Positions 34,469 to 43,362 of a DNA stretch of 64,000 bases are shown in pieces. Each line of letters opens with the position of its first letter. The first letter of the stretch is position 1. This stretch comes from RGZA01 sp964568585. Its GTDB lineage: Bacteria; Pseudomonadota; Alphaproteobacteria; UBA9219; RGZA01. The position numbers and the translations under genes were made by a program. The DNA is taken from assembly GCA_964568585.1 (NCBI GenBank), contig CAZMQI010000005.1, forward strand, positions 1-64,000. The letters run 5' to 3'. The notes beneath the pieces were generated by a model, which saw nothing but the letters and a program-made list of their open reading frames with translations, did no database searches and had not been told where the DNA came from.

Positions 34469-35383
34469 TCACTTACTTTGAACAATCAATTCATCATCGT
34501 TGGGCGTTTTGAGATCCATGTACTGCCACTCACTTGCACGGCTAAACCATTTATAGTTGATGCGCTTGAAACGTAGCTGTGTAGCCATATCCCGCATGAT
34601 GTCATGAATTTTTGCGATATTGGCGTTTGATGCAAATGTCGCCGCAACCAAGGTCAAGGATTCATCATTCTTGCCCGAGGTAAAAACTTCAAGATTACTC
34701 TCCCATCCCAACATGCTCGCCTGCTTTGCATAGGCTTTACGAAAAATAGGGAAGGTCTTTTTTTGTAGCTGAATTAGCTTTTCTCTTAGCGTTTTAAGAT
34801 CGGCCGCAACAGCTTCATCCAATATCTCATCCTTTCTTTGCTCAGCAATGCTGGCGAAAGCCAATAACGTAACCACCCCAAATTTTAGCTTTTCTGGGTT
34901 ATCAGTATAAGTTTCCGCCTTAAAATCTTTAATCATCTGCAATGCGCCACTTATGCCAGTCGCACGGGCTGTTTTATCATCTTCGCTTTTTTTCTGCTGT
35001 TCAATTTCGTAACGCTTCGGATCAAGCGTGCGGAGTTCTATAAGCCATTTTTCACGATCGCCTGATGCTTCCAATTTTTGTAGAAAAGCTTGCGAGTCTT
35101 TATCGCGAAGGCTCTGCAAATCATTGTCGGTTGTTCTGGCAAAGTACAATGACAAACCTAGCGTTAAAGCGAGTATTGCCGTAAATACTCGTGAATGCTT
35201 TGTAATTAAAGCCATACGGCGAAATATAAATCCTGCGATTAACAATCCAGTAAAAACGAAAAATAACATTCGCCCTGTTTCTGGCTTAATAAGAAACATT
35301 TGCGGGGCAATCAGACTGAGAATGAAGATTAGAAATAAATACAATGCCTGTTTAAGCCATTGCTTTGCTTTTGCGATGTCCAT
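34469..35383 (-). CDS. Membrane-anchored hypothetical protein of the island
   Basis: 304 residues. Three hydrophobic segments near the N-terminus (about 11-33, 38-55 and 65-82) are followed by a long charged, helical cytoplasmic or periplasmic domain with coiled-coil character ('AADLKTLREKLIQLQKKTFPIF'). No enzyme motif is seen. A/T-rich like its surroundings. It is separated from the restriction remnant by a structured non-coding stretch. Function unknown. Confidence 0.6.
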   Translation of the reverse strand: MDIAKAKQWLKQALYLFLIFILSLIAPQMFLIKPETGRMLFFVFTGLLIAGFIFRRMALITKHSRVFTAILALTLGLSLYFARTTDNDLQSLRDKDSQAFLQKLEASGDREKWLIELRTLDPKRYEIEQQKKSEDDKTARATGISGALQMIKDFKAETYTDNPEKLKFGVVTLLAFASIAEQRKDEILDEAVAADLKTLREKLIQLQKKTFPIFRKAYAKQASMLGWESNLEVFTSGKNDESLTLVAATFASNANIAKIHDIMRDMATQLRFKRINYKWFSRASEWQYMDLKTPNDDELIVQSK

Positions 35384-35443
35384 GTACCCTCCAGCTTGTA
35401 AAAAACCAACGCAAATGCGCTGGTGACTGGGAGTTTGTAAACC

Positions 35444-35557
35444 GCCGTTAGACGATTGCAGTAGCCTTTAGCCGTGAGGCTTGGACATACGCCACTGCCT
35501 CCCAGCCATAAGGGCCGGAGGCAGCGTTTGTGACGGAAACGCAAAGTACCGCTAACG
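35444..35557. ncRNA. Candidate multi-branched structured RNA element
   Basis: A closing stem CCGTTAG (35444-35450)/CTAACGG (35551-35557) encloses three hairpins: AGCCT/AGGCT (35462-35480), CTGCCTCC/GGAGGCAG (35494-35523) and CGTTT/AAACG (35524-35540). All stems are perfect, giving a four-way-junction layout on either strand. There is no known family match and the orientation is undetermined. 35384-35726 otherwise holds no convincing gene. Confidence 0.35.
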
Positions 35558-35726
35558 GAAGAGGTTACAACACCCCATCACAGATTTATGCTGTGACCTA
35601 TCCAGACTATCCGCAAGGCCGTCTGCTGTAAAGTAATGACGCAGATCACACCCAATTCACCGCAACTTACTGATTTCCTAATTTTCCTCTAGTTTCTCAC
35701 TAGTCATTTATTCATAAGGGCAGGAA

Positions 35727-35975
35727 ATGAAAAGAGACATCATCACCATCAGAGAATTGGTTATATGTCTACAAAAGCTGCTGATGTCAAAATTTACCAA
35801 AGCGGACATCAAAACAAAATATATTCTACCTGCTATAAAAAATGCGGGCTGAGATATTCATGCGCAGGTACATGAAAAGGTTTCTTTCACTCAAGGTCGT
35901 ATAATCGTGTGCGGTAAAATAGTGTGCAGCAAGCCCTTAAGTATGCTGAATAGCTCAGGCTCTCTACTGCTGTAA
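35727..35975 (+). pseudogene. Type I restriction endonuclease R subunit (HsdR) N-terminal remnant
   Basis: An ATG at 35727 with an upstream AGGGCAGGA opens a frame of 41 codons ending in 'TKADIKTKYILPAIKNAG' and then TGA. Reading on in the same frame gives 'DIHAQVHEKVSFTQGRIIVCGK'. Together these match the N-terminus of EcoEI/EcoAI-type HsdR proteins, recalled as 'T.ADIRTKFI.PAI..AGWD.H.QIREE..FT.GRIIVRGK', with the conserved Trp codon turned into a stop. The frame then ends at 35975 without nuclease or helicase domains. No HsdM or HsdS remains nearby. A decayed restriction system in the island. Confidence 0.7.
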
Positions 35976-35988
35976 TCTATAATAATTG

Positions 35989-36744
35989 CTAACGTTGTGA
36001 TTTCTTTAAAACAAGTGGCTCAGACAGCGAGCGGTAGTGATTTGGCGTAAGAGCCTCATGTACCAATTGTCCGCTTCGTCTAAATTCTTCGTTGGATGGA
36101 TCCAGAAATGAATAAACAAGACCAAGATCACTGATGTTGACCAAGCGCGACGGTGCCATGCCCAGCAAAGGTCGGATTGCTTTTGTGTAGGCAATGGGTC
36201 CGGTCACGCGAAGTACCGCACGCTTACCAGTGCCATCCATAGAAGGGTTATAGCAGTGTATGTTCATCTGAACGGATCGGATAACGCGTTCAAGGAATGG
36301 ATGGCGCGGGGCGGCTATGATATGCCATTGCTGAAATTCACCGGGGTATGGCGTTTCTGCATGTAGCCCCCATCCTTCAAACGGCCTGCCCGGCGCGTTG
36401 TCCCAATGAGAGAGCAAATACTGGTCGGTGCTTTGTAAAACACTATCCAAGCAGCTTGTCGTTGATGATTTTATATCAAGATAAACACCGCCGCATTGGT
36501 AGAGCAGCAAATATCGAAATAAATCAGCACGGGCCGGGCCATATTTCGGATTTATCGAGAGATAGGTTCGTAGCATCTCCTTATCAAAGTGCATTCGGAT
36601 GAATTCTCGACGATCCGCGTCATCATAAAAGGTGACTGTCCATCCTGGATGCAAATTTCGTATTTCTTCAAAATTTGCGATAAACGGCTCTGTCAGCGTG
36701 CGGCGCGACGACGTCGTTTGATGAATCAGCTTAGGTATAAGCAT
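35989..36744 (-). CDS. Glycosyltransferase family 32 (capsular-polysaccharide type, DXD)
   Basis: 251 residues. 'IPKLIHQT' at the N-terminus, 'ARADLFRYLLLYQCGGVYLDI' with the D-x-D-like metal site, and 'HPFLERVIRSV' are hallmarks of the Gly_transf_sug (GT32) domain. It transfers a sugar from a nucleotide donor; the acceptor is unknown. It is an isolated minus-strand gene between the restriction remnant and czcA, so it could alter a surface glycan as island cargo. Confidence 0.85.
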   Translation of the reverse strand: MLIPKLIHQTTSSRRTLTEPFIANFEEIRNLHPGWTVTFYDDADRREFIRMHFDKEMLRTYLSINPKYGPARADLFRYLLLYQCGGVYLDIKSSTTSCLDSVLQSTDQYLLSHWDNAPGRPFEGWGLHAETPYPGEFQQWHIIAAPRHPFLERVIRSVQMNIHCYNPSMDGTGKRAVLRVTGPIAYTKAIRPLLGMAPSRLVNISDLGLVYSFLDPSNEEFRRSGQLVHEALTPNHYRSLSEPLVLKKSQR

Positions 36745-36788
36745 GCCACTATCCGCACAAAAGTCGTTCTACGCATACAACCGATAAA

Positions 36789-39700
36789 TCAATTGGCACT
36801 GACATTGGCCGCCTCTTTGCTTGTCCGTGCGGATTGACACGCAAACAGCTTGTAGAGAGCAGGCAAAACCACCAGCGTCAGAATTGTTGAAGAAATAATT
36901 CCGCCAATAACTACGGTCGCTAAAGGACGCTGCACCTCCGAGCCAGCACCAACATTGAGCGCCATGGGTACAAATCCCAGACTTGCAACCAGTGCTGTCA
37001 TCAGAACCGCACGAAGTCGGGCAAGTGCCCCTTCGCTAATAGCCACGTCCAGTGGTTTTCCCATGTCAATTAGCTTACGTATGAACGAGACCATGACCAC
37101 GCCGTTCAACACTGCAATTCCCGACAGAGCAATAAAACCAACCCCTGCTGAAATCGATAACGGTATGCCTCTAAGCCAGAGCGCAAGCACACCGCCAGTA
37201 AGCGCCAATGGTACGCCGGAAAACACGAGTAGCGCATCGCGGGTTGAGCCAAACAACATGAACAACAGCATAAAAACCAACAGCAATGCCACGGGTACAA
37301 CGATTTGCAAACGCTGGCTGGCAGAAATCAACTGCTCGAACGTTCCGCCGTATTGCACCCAGTAACCTGGCGGCAGAGTTACGCGCTCTGTCACAGTCTG
37401 CTGTAATTCAGTCACGAAGGAGCCAAGGTCGCGGCCTCTTACATTGGCAGTTACAACAACCCGCCGTTTACCATTTTCACGGCTGATCTGATTGGGTCCT
37501 GGCGCGATTGTGAAATTTGCGACTTCCGAGAGCGGGACAAAGTCAGCCACGGCCTTGTTATCGCTCGATCCTGCTAGTGGAATGGGTAGACGCTTTAAAG
37601 CCTCTATATCAGTACGCAATATTTCCGGTAATCGCAGAATGATATCGAAACGTCTATCACCTTCAAATACCTGACCAACTTGGCGGCCTCCAAGTGCAAC
37701 CGATACCACATCTTGGACATCAGCGATGTTGATACCATATCTCTCGAGCGCAGCGCGATCAGGGCTAATACTCAAGACGGGCAGGCCGGTAATCTGTTCG
37801 GTTTTTGCATCTGCTGCCCCTGCAATGCCAGAAATAACTTTTTCCACAGCTTCGCCTGCTTCCAACAAACGATCCATATCGTCGCCATAAATTTTAACTG
37901 CAACGTCAGAGCGGACACCTGAAATAAGCTCGTTGAAACGCATCTGGATGGGTTGAGTGAATTCGTAGTTGTTCCCAGGTATTTTCATCACCGCCGCTTC
38001 GATTTCTGCAACCAATTCTGCTTTGGATTTGCGTGGATCAGGCCATGCCGCACGCGGCTTCAACATCACAAACGCATCGGCGACGCTTGGTGGCATCGGA
38101 TCAGTTGCAACTTCTGCGGTTCCTATTTTTGCGAATACTTTGTCTACTTCTGGAAACGCCATAATGCGCGCTTCGAGGTCTGTCTGCATCCCTACTGCTT
38201 GGCTCAATGATGTGCCAGGAATACGCAAGGCATGTAATGCAATATCACCTTCATCGAGCGAAGGTATAAATTCTGCGCCCATTCGGGAGGCAAGCAACCC
38301 ACTTAGAACGACAAGTGCCGTTGCGGCGACCACAATGCCGCGCGTATGTTTAAGCGCGATGCTTAAAACTGGCGCGTAAACAGAACGCGCGCATCTAAGG
38401 ATAACATTTTCTTTTTCCTCAACTCGGCCCGTCACAAAGATCGCGATAGCAGCAGGAACGAAAGTGAATGAGAGCAATAACGCTGATAGGAGTGCCATGA
38501 CCACTGTAAAGGCCATTGGATGAAACATTTTTCCTTCAACACCGGTTAGTGCAAAAATGGGCAAATAAACAACGGTGATAATCACAATTCCAAACAGGCT
38601 GGGTTTAACAACCTCGGCTGTTGCCTGTGCGGAAAGTGCAAATCGTTCATCCCGGGTAAGCATGCGCCCCAGCCGATGTTGTTCAACACCAAAGCGCGCC
38701 AGACAATTCTCGACGATAATCACAGCGCCATCGACAATCAGACCAAAATCCAGTGCACCCAGACTCATCAAATTTCCTGAGATATGATTTTCAACCATCC
38801 CCGTGATAGTCATAAGCATCGCCAAGGGAATGACCGCCGCCGTTATTAAGGCAGCGCGAATATTGCCAAGCAATAAAAATAGAATGACTATGACCAGCAA
38901 TGCGCCTTCAAGTAGATTTTTTTTGACAGTTTCAATAGTACGGTCAACAAGGATAGTGCGGTCATAAACAGTGACCGCCTGAACACCCGTTGGCAGTGAG
39001 CGGTTGATTGTATCAAGTGCACGAGCAACACGGTGTGACACCTCTCGGCTATTCTCGCCCATCAGCATAAAAACAGTGCCGAGCACCACTTCCTTGCCAT
39101 CTTTCGTGGCGGCACCCGTGCGTAACTCCTTACCCATGATAACATCAGCAACATCACTAACGCGGATGGCTTGTGTTTCCCGTTTGACAACAACGATCCG
39201 CTCTATGTCTTCCAATGTGCCAATCTGGCCTGGAATTCGGATTAGGTTTTGCTCGCCGAATTTCTCGATGTAACCGGCACCAACATTGGCATTATTCCAT
39301 TCAAGTGCCTGTGTGACATCGTTAAACGTCAGATCATAGGCAAGCAAGCGGTCAGGATAAGGTGTGACATGAAATTGCTTCTCGTAGCCACCGATGGTGT
39401 TGACCTCGGTTACTCCCTTTAAGTTACGAAGCTGGGGCTTAACAACCCAATCTTGCAATTCACGTAAATCGGTAGGTGTCCACGGCTTACCATCCGATTT
39501 TGTCGCACCTGGCTTGGCTTCAACGGTGAACATGTATATTTCACCCAAACCCGTGGCGATAGGGCCCATAGTCGGCTGCATACCTGGGGGCAGGTTACTT
39601 CCGACCGATTGCAGTCTTTCGCCAATAAGCTGACGCGCAAAATAAATATCGGTTCCTTCCCTGAACACGACTGTGACTTGGCTCAAACCATAACGGGAAA

Positions 39701-39953
39701 GTGATCGTGTGTAGTCTAAGCCGGGCAGGCCAGCAATCGCGGTTTCAATGGGGTAAGTAATCCGTTGTTCGACTTCGAGCGGTGAAAATCCAGGTGCCTC
39801 CGTGTTAATTTGCACTTGCACATTCGTGATGTCCGGCACGGCATCAATCGGCAAACGCTGAAAATTATAGACACCGAGTGCTGCAAGAATAAGTGCTACA
39901 AGCAAAACCAGCCAACGCTGCCGAATTGAAAAATACACAATTTTTTCTAACAT
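36789..39953 (-). CDS. czcA: RND heavy-metal efflux pump, CzcA/HME family
   Basis: 1054 residues, full length. Twelve membrane segments in the RND layout and two large periplasmic loops. The fourth membrane segment reads 'LGALDFGLIVDGAVIIVEN', the HME metal/proton-relay motif (DFG...DGAV..VEN) of Co/Zn/Cd pumps. It exports divalent cations using the proton gradient as inner-membrane part of a CzcCBA complex. It follows czcB with 9 bases between. Cu/Ag pumps (CusA) have different relay residues, so Co/Zn/Cd is favoured but not proven. Confidence 0.92.
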   Translation of the reverse strand: MLEKIVYFSIRQRWLVLLVALILAALGVYNFQRLPIDAVPDITNVQVQINTEAPGFSPLEVEQRITYPIETAIAGLPGLDYTRSLSRYGLSQVTVVFREGTDIYFARQLIGERLQSVGSNLPPGMQPTMGPIATGLGEIYMFTVEAKPGATKSDGKPWTPTDLRELQDWVVKPQLRNLKGVTEVNTIGGYEKQFHVTPYPDRLLAYDLTFNDVTQALEWNNANVGAGYIEKFGEQNLIRIPGQIGTLEDIERIVVVKRETQAIRVSDVADVIMGKELRTGAATKDGKEVVLGTVFMLMGENSREVSHRVARALDTINRSLPTGVQAVTVYDRTILVDRTIETVKKNLLEGALLVIVILFLLLGNIRAALITAAVIPLAMLMTITGMVENHISGNLMSLGALDFGLIVDGAVIIVENCLARFGVEQHRLGRMLTRDERFALSAQATAEVVKPSLFGIVIITVVYLPIFALTGVEGKMFHPMAFTVVMALLSALLLSFTFVPAAIAIFVTGRVEEKENVILRCARSVYAPVLSIALKHTRGIVVAATALVVLSGLLASRMGAEFIPSLDEGDIALHALRIPGTSLSQAVGMQTDLEARIMAFPEVDKVFAKIGTAEVATDPMPPSVADAFVMLKPRAAWPDPRKSKAELVAEIEAAVMKIPGNNYEFTQPIQMRFNELISGVRSDVAVKIYGDDMDRLLEAGEAVEKVISGIAGAADAKTEQITGLPVLSISPDRAALERYGINIADVQDVVSVALGGRQVGQVFEGDRRFDIILRLPEILRTDIEALKRLPIPLAGSSDNKAVADFVPLSEVANFTIAPGPNQISRENGKRRVVVTANVRGRDLGSFVTELQQTVTERVTLPPGYWVQYGGTFEQLISASQRLQIVVPVALLLVFMLLFMLFGSTRDALLVFSGVPLALTGGVLALWLRGIPLSISAGVGFIALSGIAVLNGVVMVSFIRKLIDMGKPLDVAISEGALARLRAVLMTALVASLGFVPMALNVGAGSEVQRPLATVVIGGIISSTILTLVVLPALYKLFACQSARTSKEAANVSAN

Positions 39954-39962
39954 GGCGGTTCC

Positions 39963-41261
39963 TTAATGATCGTGACTTGCGCCAGATTTTTCAATATCGG
40001 CTTTGATGAGGAAGCTATTCTTGGATACATATTCGGTTCCGAGTTTAAGACCGCCCAGCACTTCTGCATGGAGATCATCCTTTGCGCCAAGTTCGAGCAT
40101 CCGCACTTCGTAGGTTTGGCCTACGCGCGCAAACACAACCGTAAAATCGCGAAACCGTTGGAGTGCTGAAAGTTTGACTGCAAGTGGTGCTTGCCGCTCT
40201 GAAACGATCACGTCTGCGCGTACGCCCATGCCGACACGCCAGCGTCCCTCACGGTTATCAAGGCTAACTCTGGCAACAACAGTCTGATTATTTGCTTCTG
40301 CAATAGGTGGCAGTGCTGTTACCGTCGCCTCGGCTTCTGCCGTTCCTAATGCGGCTGTTAAATGCAATTTTTGCCCAACAGCAACACGGTCAATATCGCG
40401 CGGAAAAACGTGCAGTTCAGCCCAGACTTGCGAGAGATCAGCTATGGTGAAGATCGGCTCATCGCCCGCCACATCCCCAGGATTTGTGTCACGGGCAATA
40501 ACAATTCCTGCAATAGGAGCTTTAACGGGGTAGGCTTGCAATGAATCATTGCTTTCAACGATTGCTAGCACCTCGCCAGCAGCAACGGCTTCGCCAAGTT
40601 GTTTTTTGACGTCACGGACGATGCCACGAAATCGCGCCTTGACCCGCGCGGTCGCATTGGGGTCGAGCACTATCCGGCCCGTCAAGTTTACCATTTCACG
40701 GATGGTTGCTGGCCCAGCAACCTCTGTTTCAAGACCCGATGCCTCCGCAGCCTTGGCGTCAATCGTTGTACGACCTTCATAGGATTCATAAGCCCATTCA
40801 TGCGACTTTCCTGCACGTTCGGCTGTGACTTTCATGTCAAAGGAATGGGGTTCCTCAACAGTCATTGGATTTGTTAGTGCGTCTCCCTCCGGCGTTAGGA
40901 CAAACCGACTAATCTCACCGCCAAGCCGGGTGAGCTCGATTGTAACTTTTATGTCCGCAGGAGCGATTGGCTTACCTTGTTCATAGGCATAAACGCGAAA
41001 CTGCGGCGGTACACCGTCCTCAAAGATTGTAAGTTCAATTGCAAAATCGCCATCGACAAGCAAACGTCCGTTACGCGGGCCACGCTCTGGTTCTTTCCCT
41101 TCCGCATGGTCATCATGCGCGTGGTCATCATGCCCATGGCCATCCGCCTCGGCATGTGCATGCTCATCGGTCGGCCTGGTTTCGCCCTTTGAGAAAACCA
41201 CAAACATCACAGCCGCTAACACCATAAGCGCAGCAATCGCTATAAATAGTTTATTCTTCAT
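39963..41261 (-). CDS. czcB: CzcB-type periplasmic adaptor (membrane fusion) protein with His-rich N-terminus
   Basis: 432 residues with an N-terminal anchor (residues 5-24), then a linker rich in His/Asp/Glu ('EHAHAEADGHGHDDHAHDDH', about residues 34-53) that should bind divalent metal. The adaptor core follows: lipoyl/hairpin halves around 'RGIVRDVKKQLGEAVAAGEV' and 'VKAPIAGIVIARDTNPGD', then a beta-barrel. It links CzcA to the outer-membrane channel. It overlaps czcC by four bases. CzcB proteins often have a shorter His motif; this one is unusually dense. Confidence 0.92.
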   Translation of the reverse strand: MKNKLFIAIAALMVLAAVMFVVFSKGETRPTDEHAHAEADGHGHDDHAHDDHAEGKEPERGPRNGRLLVDGDFAIELTIFEDGVPPQFRVYAYEQGKPIAPADIKVTIELTRLGGEISRFVLTPEGDALTNPMTVEEPHSFDMKVTAERAGKSHEWAYESYEGRTTIDAKAAEASGLETEVAGPATIREMVNLTGRIVLDPNATARVKARFRGIVRDVKKQLGEAVAAGEVLAIVESNDSLQAYPVKAPIAGIVIARDTNPGDVAGDEPIFTIADLSQVWAELHVFPRDIDRVAVGQKLHLTAALGTAEAEATVTALPPIAEANNQTVVARVSLDNREGRWRVGMGVRADVIVSERQAPLAVKLSALQRFRDFTVVFARVGQTYEVRMLELGAKDDLHAEVLGGLKLGTEYVSKNSFLIKADIEKSGASHDH

Positions 41262-42565
41262 TTTTTTACTCCATTGATTGACACAGATGTCAAACGCGCA
41301 AGCTCAGCTTTTGCAGTATGAAATTCGCGTAGGGCATCAATTTTTTGCTGACGCGCCGAAAACAGGCTTCGCTGTGCATCTAATACTTCCAAATAAGAAA
41401 AACGCCCTGCGTCATAGCCTTCGCGGGCTAAGCGAAATGCCTTCGTTGCGGATGGGAGTATTGAAGCTTTGAGCGTATTAGCTTCATCGTAGCTACGCAT
41501 CAATTGCCCGTGGACACGTTCAATGACTGAAGAACGGTCGAGCCACGCTTGCTTATTATCAAGTTCGGTGCGCAAAGCCTCCTGACGCGCCTTTTCAATA
41601 TTTCCGCCGTTTAAGTCAAATATGGGGATTGGCATTCCTAAAGAAACAAGTAGTGCGCGGTCACCGGTTGCTTGAAATTCTCTGACGCCGACACTGACAC
41701 GTGGATCGGGCAGGGCTTTAGCCTGTTCCAGCTCAATGCGCGCTCTCGCCTGAGCAAGAACACTATTTTGACGCTCGCGGTCGATCAACGCGTCATCGGG
41801 ACGCGAAGCGGGGAGGGCATCTGGTTTGTTAATTACGTAGAATACATCTTTTGATAAAGATGCTTCAAACGTGTCTTTTCCCATGATTGCCGCGAGGGCT
41901 TGGTATGCAACATCGCGTTCGCGGGAAGCTTTATCGAGAGCCAGCTTAGCAGTTGCATGCTCAACTTCTGATCTGCTTTTTTGTATGAGTGGCGCAGCAG
42001 CAGCCCCTACGCGTAGACTAACTGATTGCAGAACATCAGCCGCCAGCTCCTTTTGTTCGGTTGCAAGTTGGAGGCTCTCCTCGGCTGCAATAGCCGTCAT
42101 GAAAGCAACGGTCGTATCACGAATGACATCAAGCCGTGCTACTTCTTCATCAAGCGAAGCAAGCTCCAGTCCAGCATCAGCAATAGCTTTACGGGCGTCA
42201 ATCTTGCCGGTAAGCGGTAACTGCTGTGAGAGACCATAGTTGAACTCAGCAGATTTAAAGGAACTATAAGGCCCACTTCCAGCAAAATTCTCTGCACCAA
42301 CATCTATCTCAGGGTTTGGCCAAGCACCAGCTTGGTCACGCTCACTCCGTGCGGCACTCGTGCCTTTTTGAACCCCACTCAATCGCGGCGATTGACTAAG
42401 TGCCATGGCTATAACCTGGTCAAGAGTCACGCCAGCACCAGCCTTGGAAGCTGTTTTTGTAAGCAGTGGAATACTGCCGCCATCTATATCTTCAGTCGAA
42501 GCTAACGTTGGATGCGCAGCAAAAAGAATGCCACAGAAAAGGCCTATCAAATAGGGAGCGTGCAT
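41258..42565 (-). CDS. czcC: TolC-like outer-membrane efflux channel CzcC
   Basis: 435 residues with a signal peptide, and two outer-membrane efflux protein (OEP) repeats: 'VIAMALSQSPRLSGVQKG' in the first and 'REGYDAGRFSYLEVLDAQRSLFSARQQ' in the second. The latter is the standard end-of-domain motif. It forms the trimeric exit duct of the CzcCBA complex. It overlaps czcB by 4 bases. A 7-bp inverted repeat (CTTTCGG/CCGAAAG, 42609-42636) lies about 45 bases upstream. Confidence 0.9.
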   Translation of the reverse strand: MHAPYLIGLFCGILFAAHPTLASTEDIDGGSIPLLTKTASKAGAGVTLDQVIAMALSQSPRLSGVQKGTSAARSERDQAGAWPNPEIDVGAENFAGSGPYSSFKSAEFNYGLSQQLPLTGKIDARKAIADAGLELASLDEEVARLDVIRDTTVAFMTAIAAEESLQLATEQKELAADVLQSVSLRVGAAAAPLIQKSRSEVEHATAKLALDKASRERDVAYQALAAIMGKDTFEASLSKDVFYVINKPDALPASRPDDALIDRERQNSVLAQARARIELEQAKALPDPRVSVGVREFQATGDRALLVSLGMPIPIFDLNGGNIEKARQEALRTELDNKQAWLDRSSVIERVHGQLMRSYDEANTLKASILPSATKAFRLAREGYDAGRFSYLEVLDAQRSLFSARQQKIDALREFHTAKAELARLTSVSINGVKK

Positions 42566-42608
42566 AGGGAAAACTTTGCAAAAACTTGTTAAGTGATATG
42601 GATTAAAG

Positions 42609-42636
42609 CTTTCGGATTAAAATATAAAACCGAAAG
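42609..42636. promoter_or_regulatory. Inverted repeat upstream of czcC
   Basis: CTTTCGG-N14-CCGAAAG lies between the stop of the small Cys protein gene and czcC. It could be a metal-regulator operator or a weak terminator/attenuator; no T-run favours either strand. Confidence 0.35.
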
Positions 42637-42663
42637 ACTTCCATCAGGGGCAACTATAACAAG

Positions 42664-42981
42664 TTATGCTGTGGGAGGCTCTAAGGCAGGCTCAACAATG
42701 GCCGATGCTTTAGACGCGTCACTAAATACAAAGTCAGCCGTTAAGAGTTTGTAATTACCAATATTAATTTTTTCAAAGATGATGCAAGAGGAGTGCTCAC
42801 CACAGCATTTATGCGCCGTATGCGAAATACCCATTGTGTTATCTGCACAATCACCCGTTTTTTCTAAAGCTATCACCACAACATCCGATTGACTTGCAGT
42901 GCCATGCATTTCAACAGCATGCACGCAAGGTGCCCAAATAAGGCAAATCACAATGATGATATGAATTATTTTTCTAAACAT
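42664..42981 (-). CDS. Small secreted Cys/His protein leading the czc operon
   Basis: 105 residues from ATG 42981. Signal peptide (residues about 3-19 'IIHIIIVICLIWAPCVHA'). The mature part holds 'GDCADNTMG', then 'SHTAHKCCGEHSSC', a dense His/Cys cluster that looks able to bind metal. It is 98 bases upstream of czcC on the same strand and is probably the first gene of the operon. Small Cys-containing periplasmic proteins commonly accompany HME pumps; a metallochaperone or sensor role is an inference. Confidence 0.6.
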   Translation of the reverse strand: MFRKIIHIIIVICLIWAPCVHAVEMHGTASQSDVVVIALEKTGDCADNTMGISHTAHKCCGEHSSCIIFEKINIGNYKLLTADFVFSDASKASAIVEPALEPPTA

Positions 42982-43232
42982 CAGTTGAGTTGAATAAAGC
43001 AAAGAAGGGATAACTCATGATTAAGTAGCATATACCTTTTTTGAAAGCAAATTAAGATATAAAAAATTGGGCATGTTATTGATAAGCAGTACTTTTGTGC
43101 GATACAGCTACTGTTGATCTGCCCCCCCCAAATGTGTTGCCTAATGCAAGATGGAAGATTCTACTTGGTTAGAACAGGAAATTAGCACAAGGCTTCTAAA
43201 GTATTATGGTGTCCCGCCCCAATTTTTGGGGA

Positions 43233-43247
43233 TATGTTTAGGGGTAT
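43233..43247. repeat. Third copy of the integrase-proximal site
   Basis: TATGTTTAGGGGTAT, direct repeat of 31151-31165 with one mismatch, 56 bases inside attR. Position and orientation fit a right-end arm-type integrase site. Confidence 0.5.
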
Positions 43248-43302
43248 AGATAGCAAAATCGTCCTGCTTTGTTATTGTATTTCAAGGCGTAAGCAGTTGA
43301 AG

Positions 43303-43326
43303 TCAAACCCCTCCGCTGCTACCATT
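43303..43326. repeat. attR (duplicated tRNA-Met 3' end)
   Basis: TCAAA-C-C-C-CTCCGCTGCTACCATT, 22 of 24 bases equal to attL. The C residues would pair better with the tRNA T-stem, suggesting this copy is the original chromosomal end and attL carries the island's version. Confidence 0.85.
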
Positions 43327-43362
43327 AAAAAAGGGTCCCGTAAGGGGCCCTTTTTTAATGGT
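43321..43362 (+). terminator. Strong terminator after attR, originally that of tRNA-Met
   Basis: A 19-bp stem (ACCATTAAAAAAGGGTCCC / GGGGCCCTTTTTTAATGGT, one T-G pair) with loop GTAA. It begins inside the duplicated tRNA end, so before integration it would have followed the tRNA directly. Confidence 0.85.

Larger units (their letters stand above)
31011..43326. mobile_element. tRNA-Met-integrated genomic island (czc metal-efflux island)
   Basis: A 12.3-kb element bounded by a 24-bp imperfect direct repeat of the tRNA 3' end (22 of 24 identical; the last 16 bases, CTCCGCTGCTACCATT, are exact). It opens with a P4-type integrase pointing inward. It carries an AlpA-like regulator, an orphan primase zinc-finger protein, a type I restriction remnant, a GT32 glycosyltransferase and a czcCBA operon. 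The 32.4-35.9 kb part is visibly more A/T-rich than its surroundings. The tRNA's presumed terminator is displaced to just after the right end. Confidence 0.88.

Noticed and set aside
35329..35544. A 71-codon minus-strand frame over the structured island element
   Set aside because: It overlaps the start of the 34469 gene and the stems of the element, without a clear start or domain. I cannot exclude a small gene but do not call it.
35444..35557. Integron attC site
   Set aside because: The arms run GTTAG...CTAAC, the reverse of the RYYYAAC...GTTRRRY order, and no IntI-type integrase is present.
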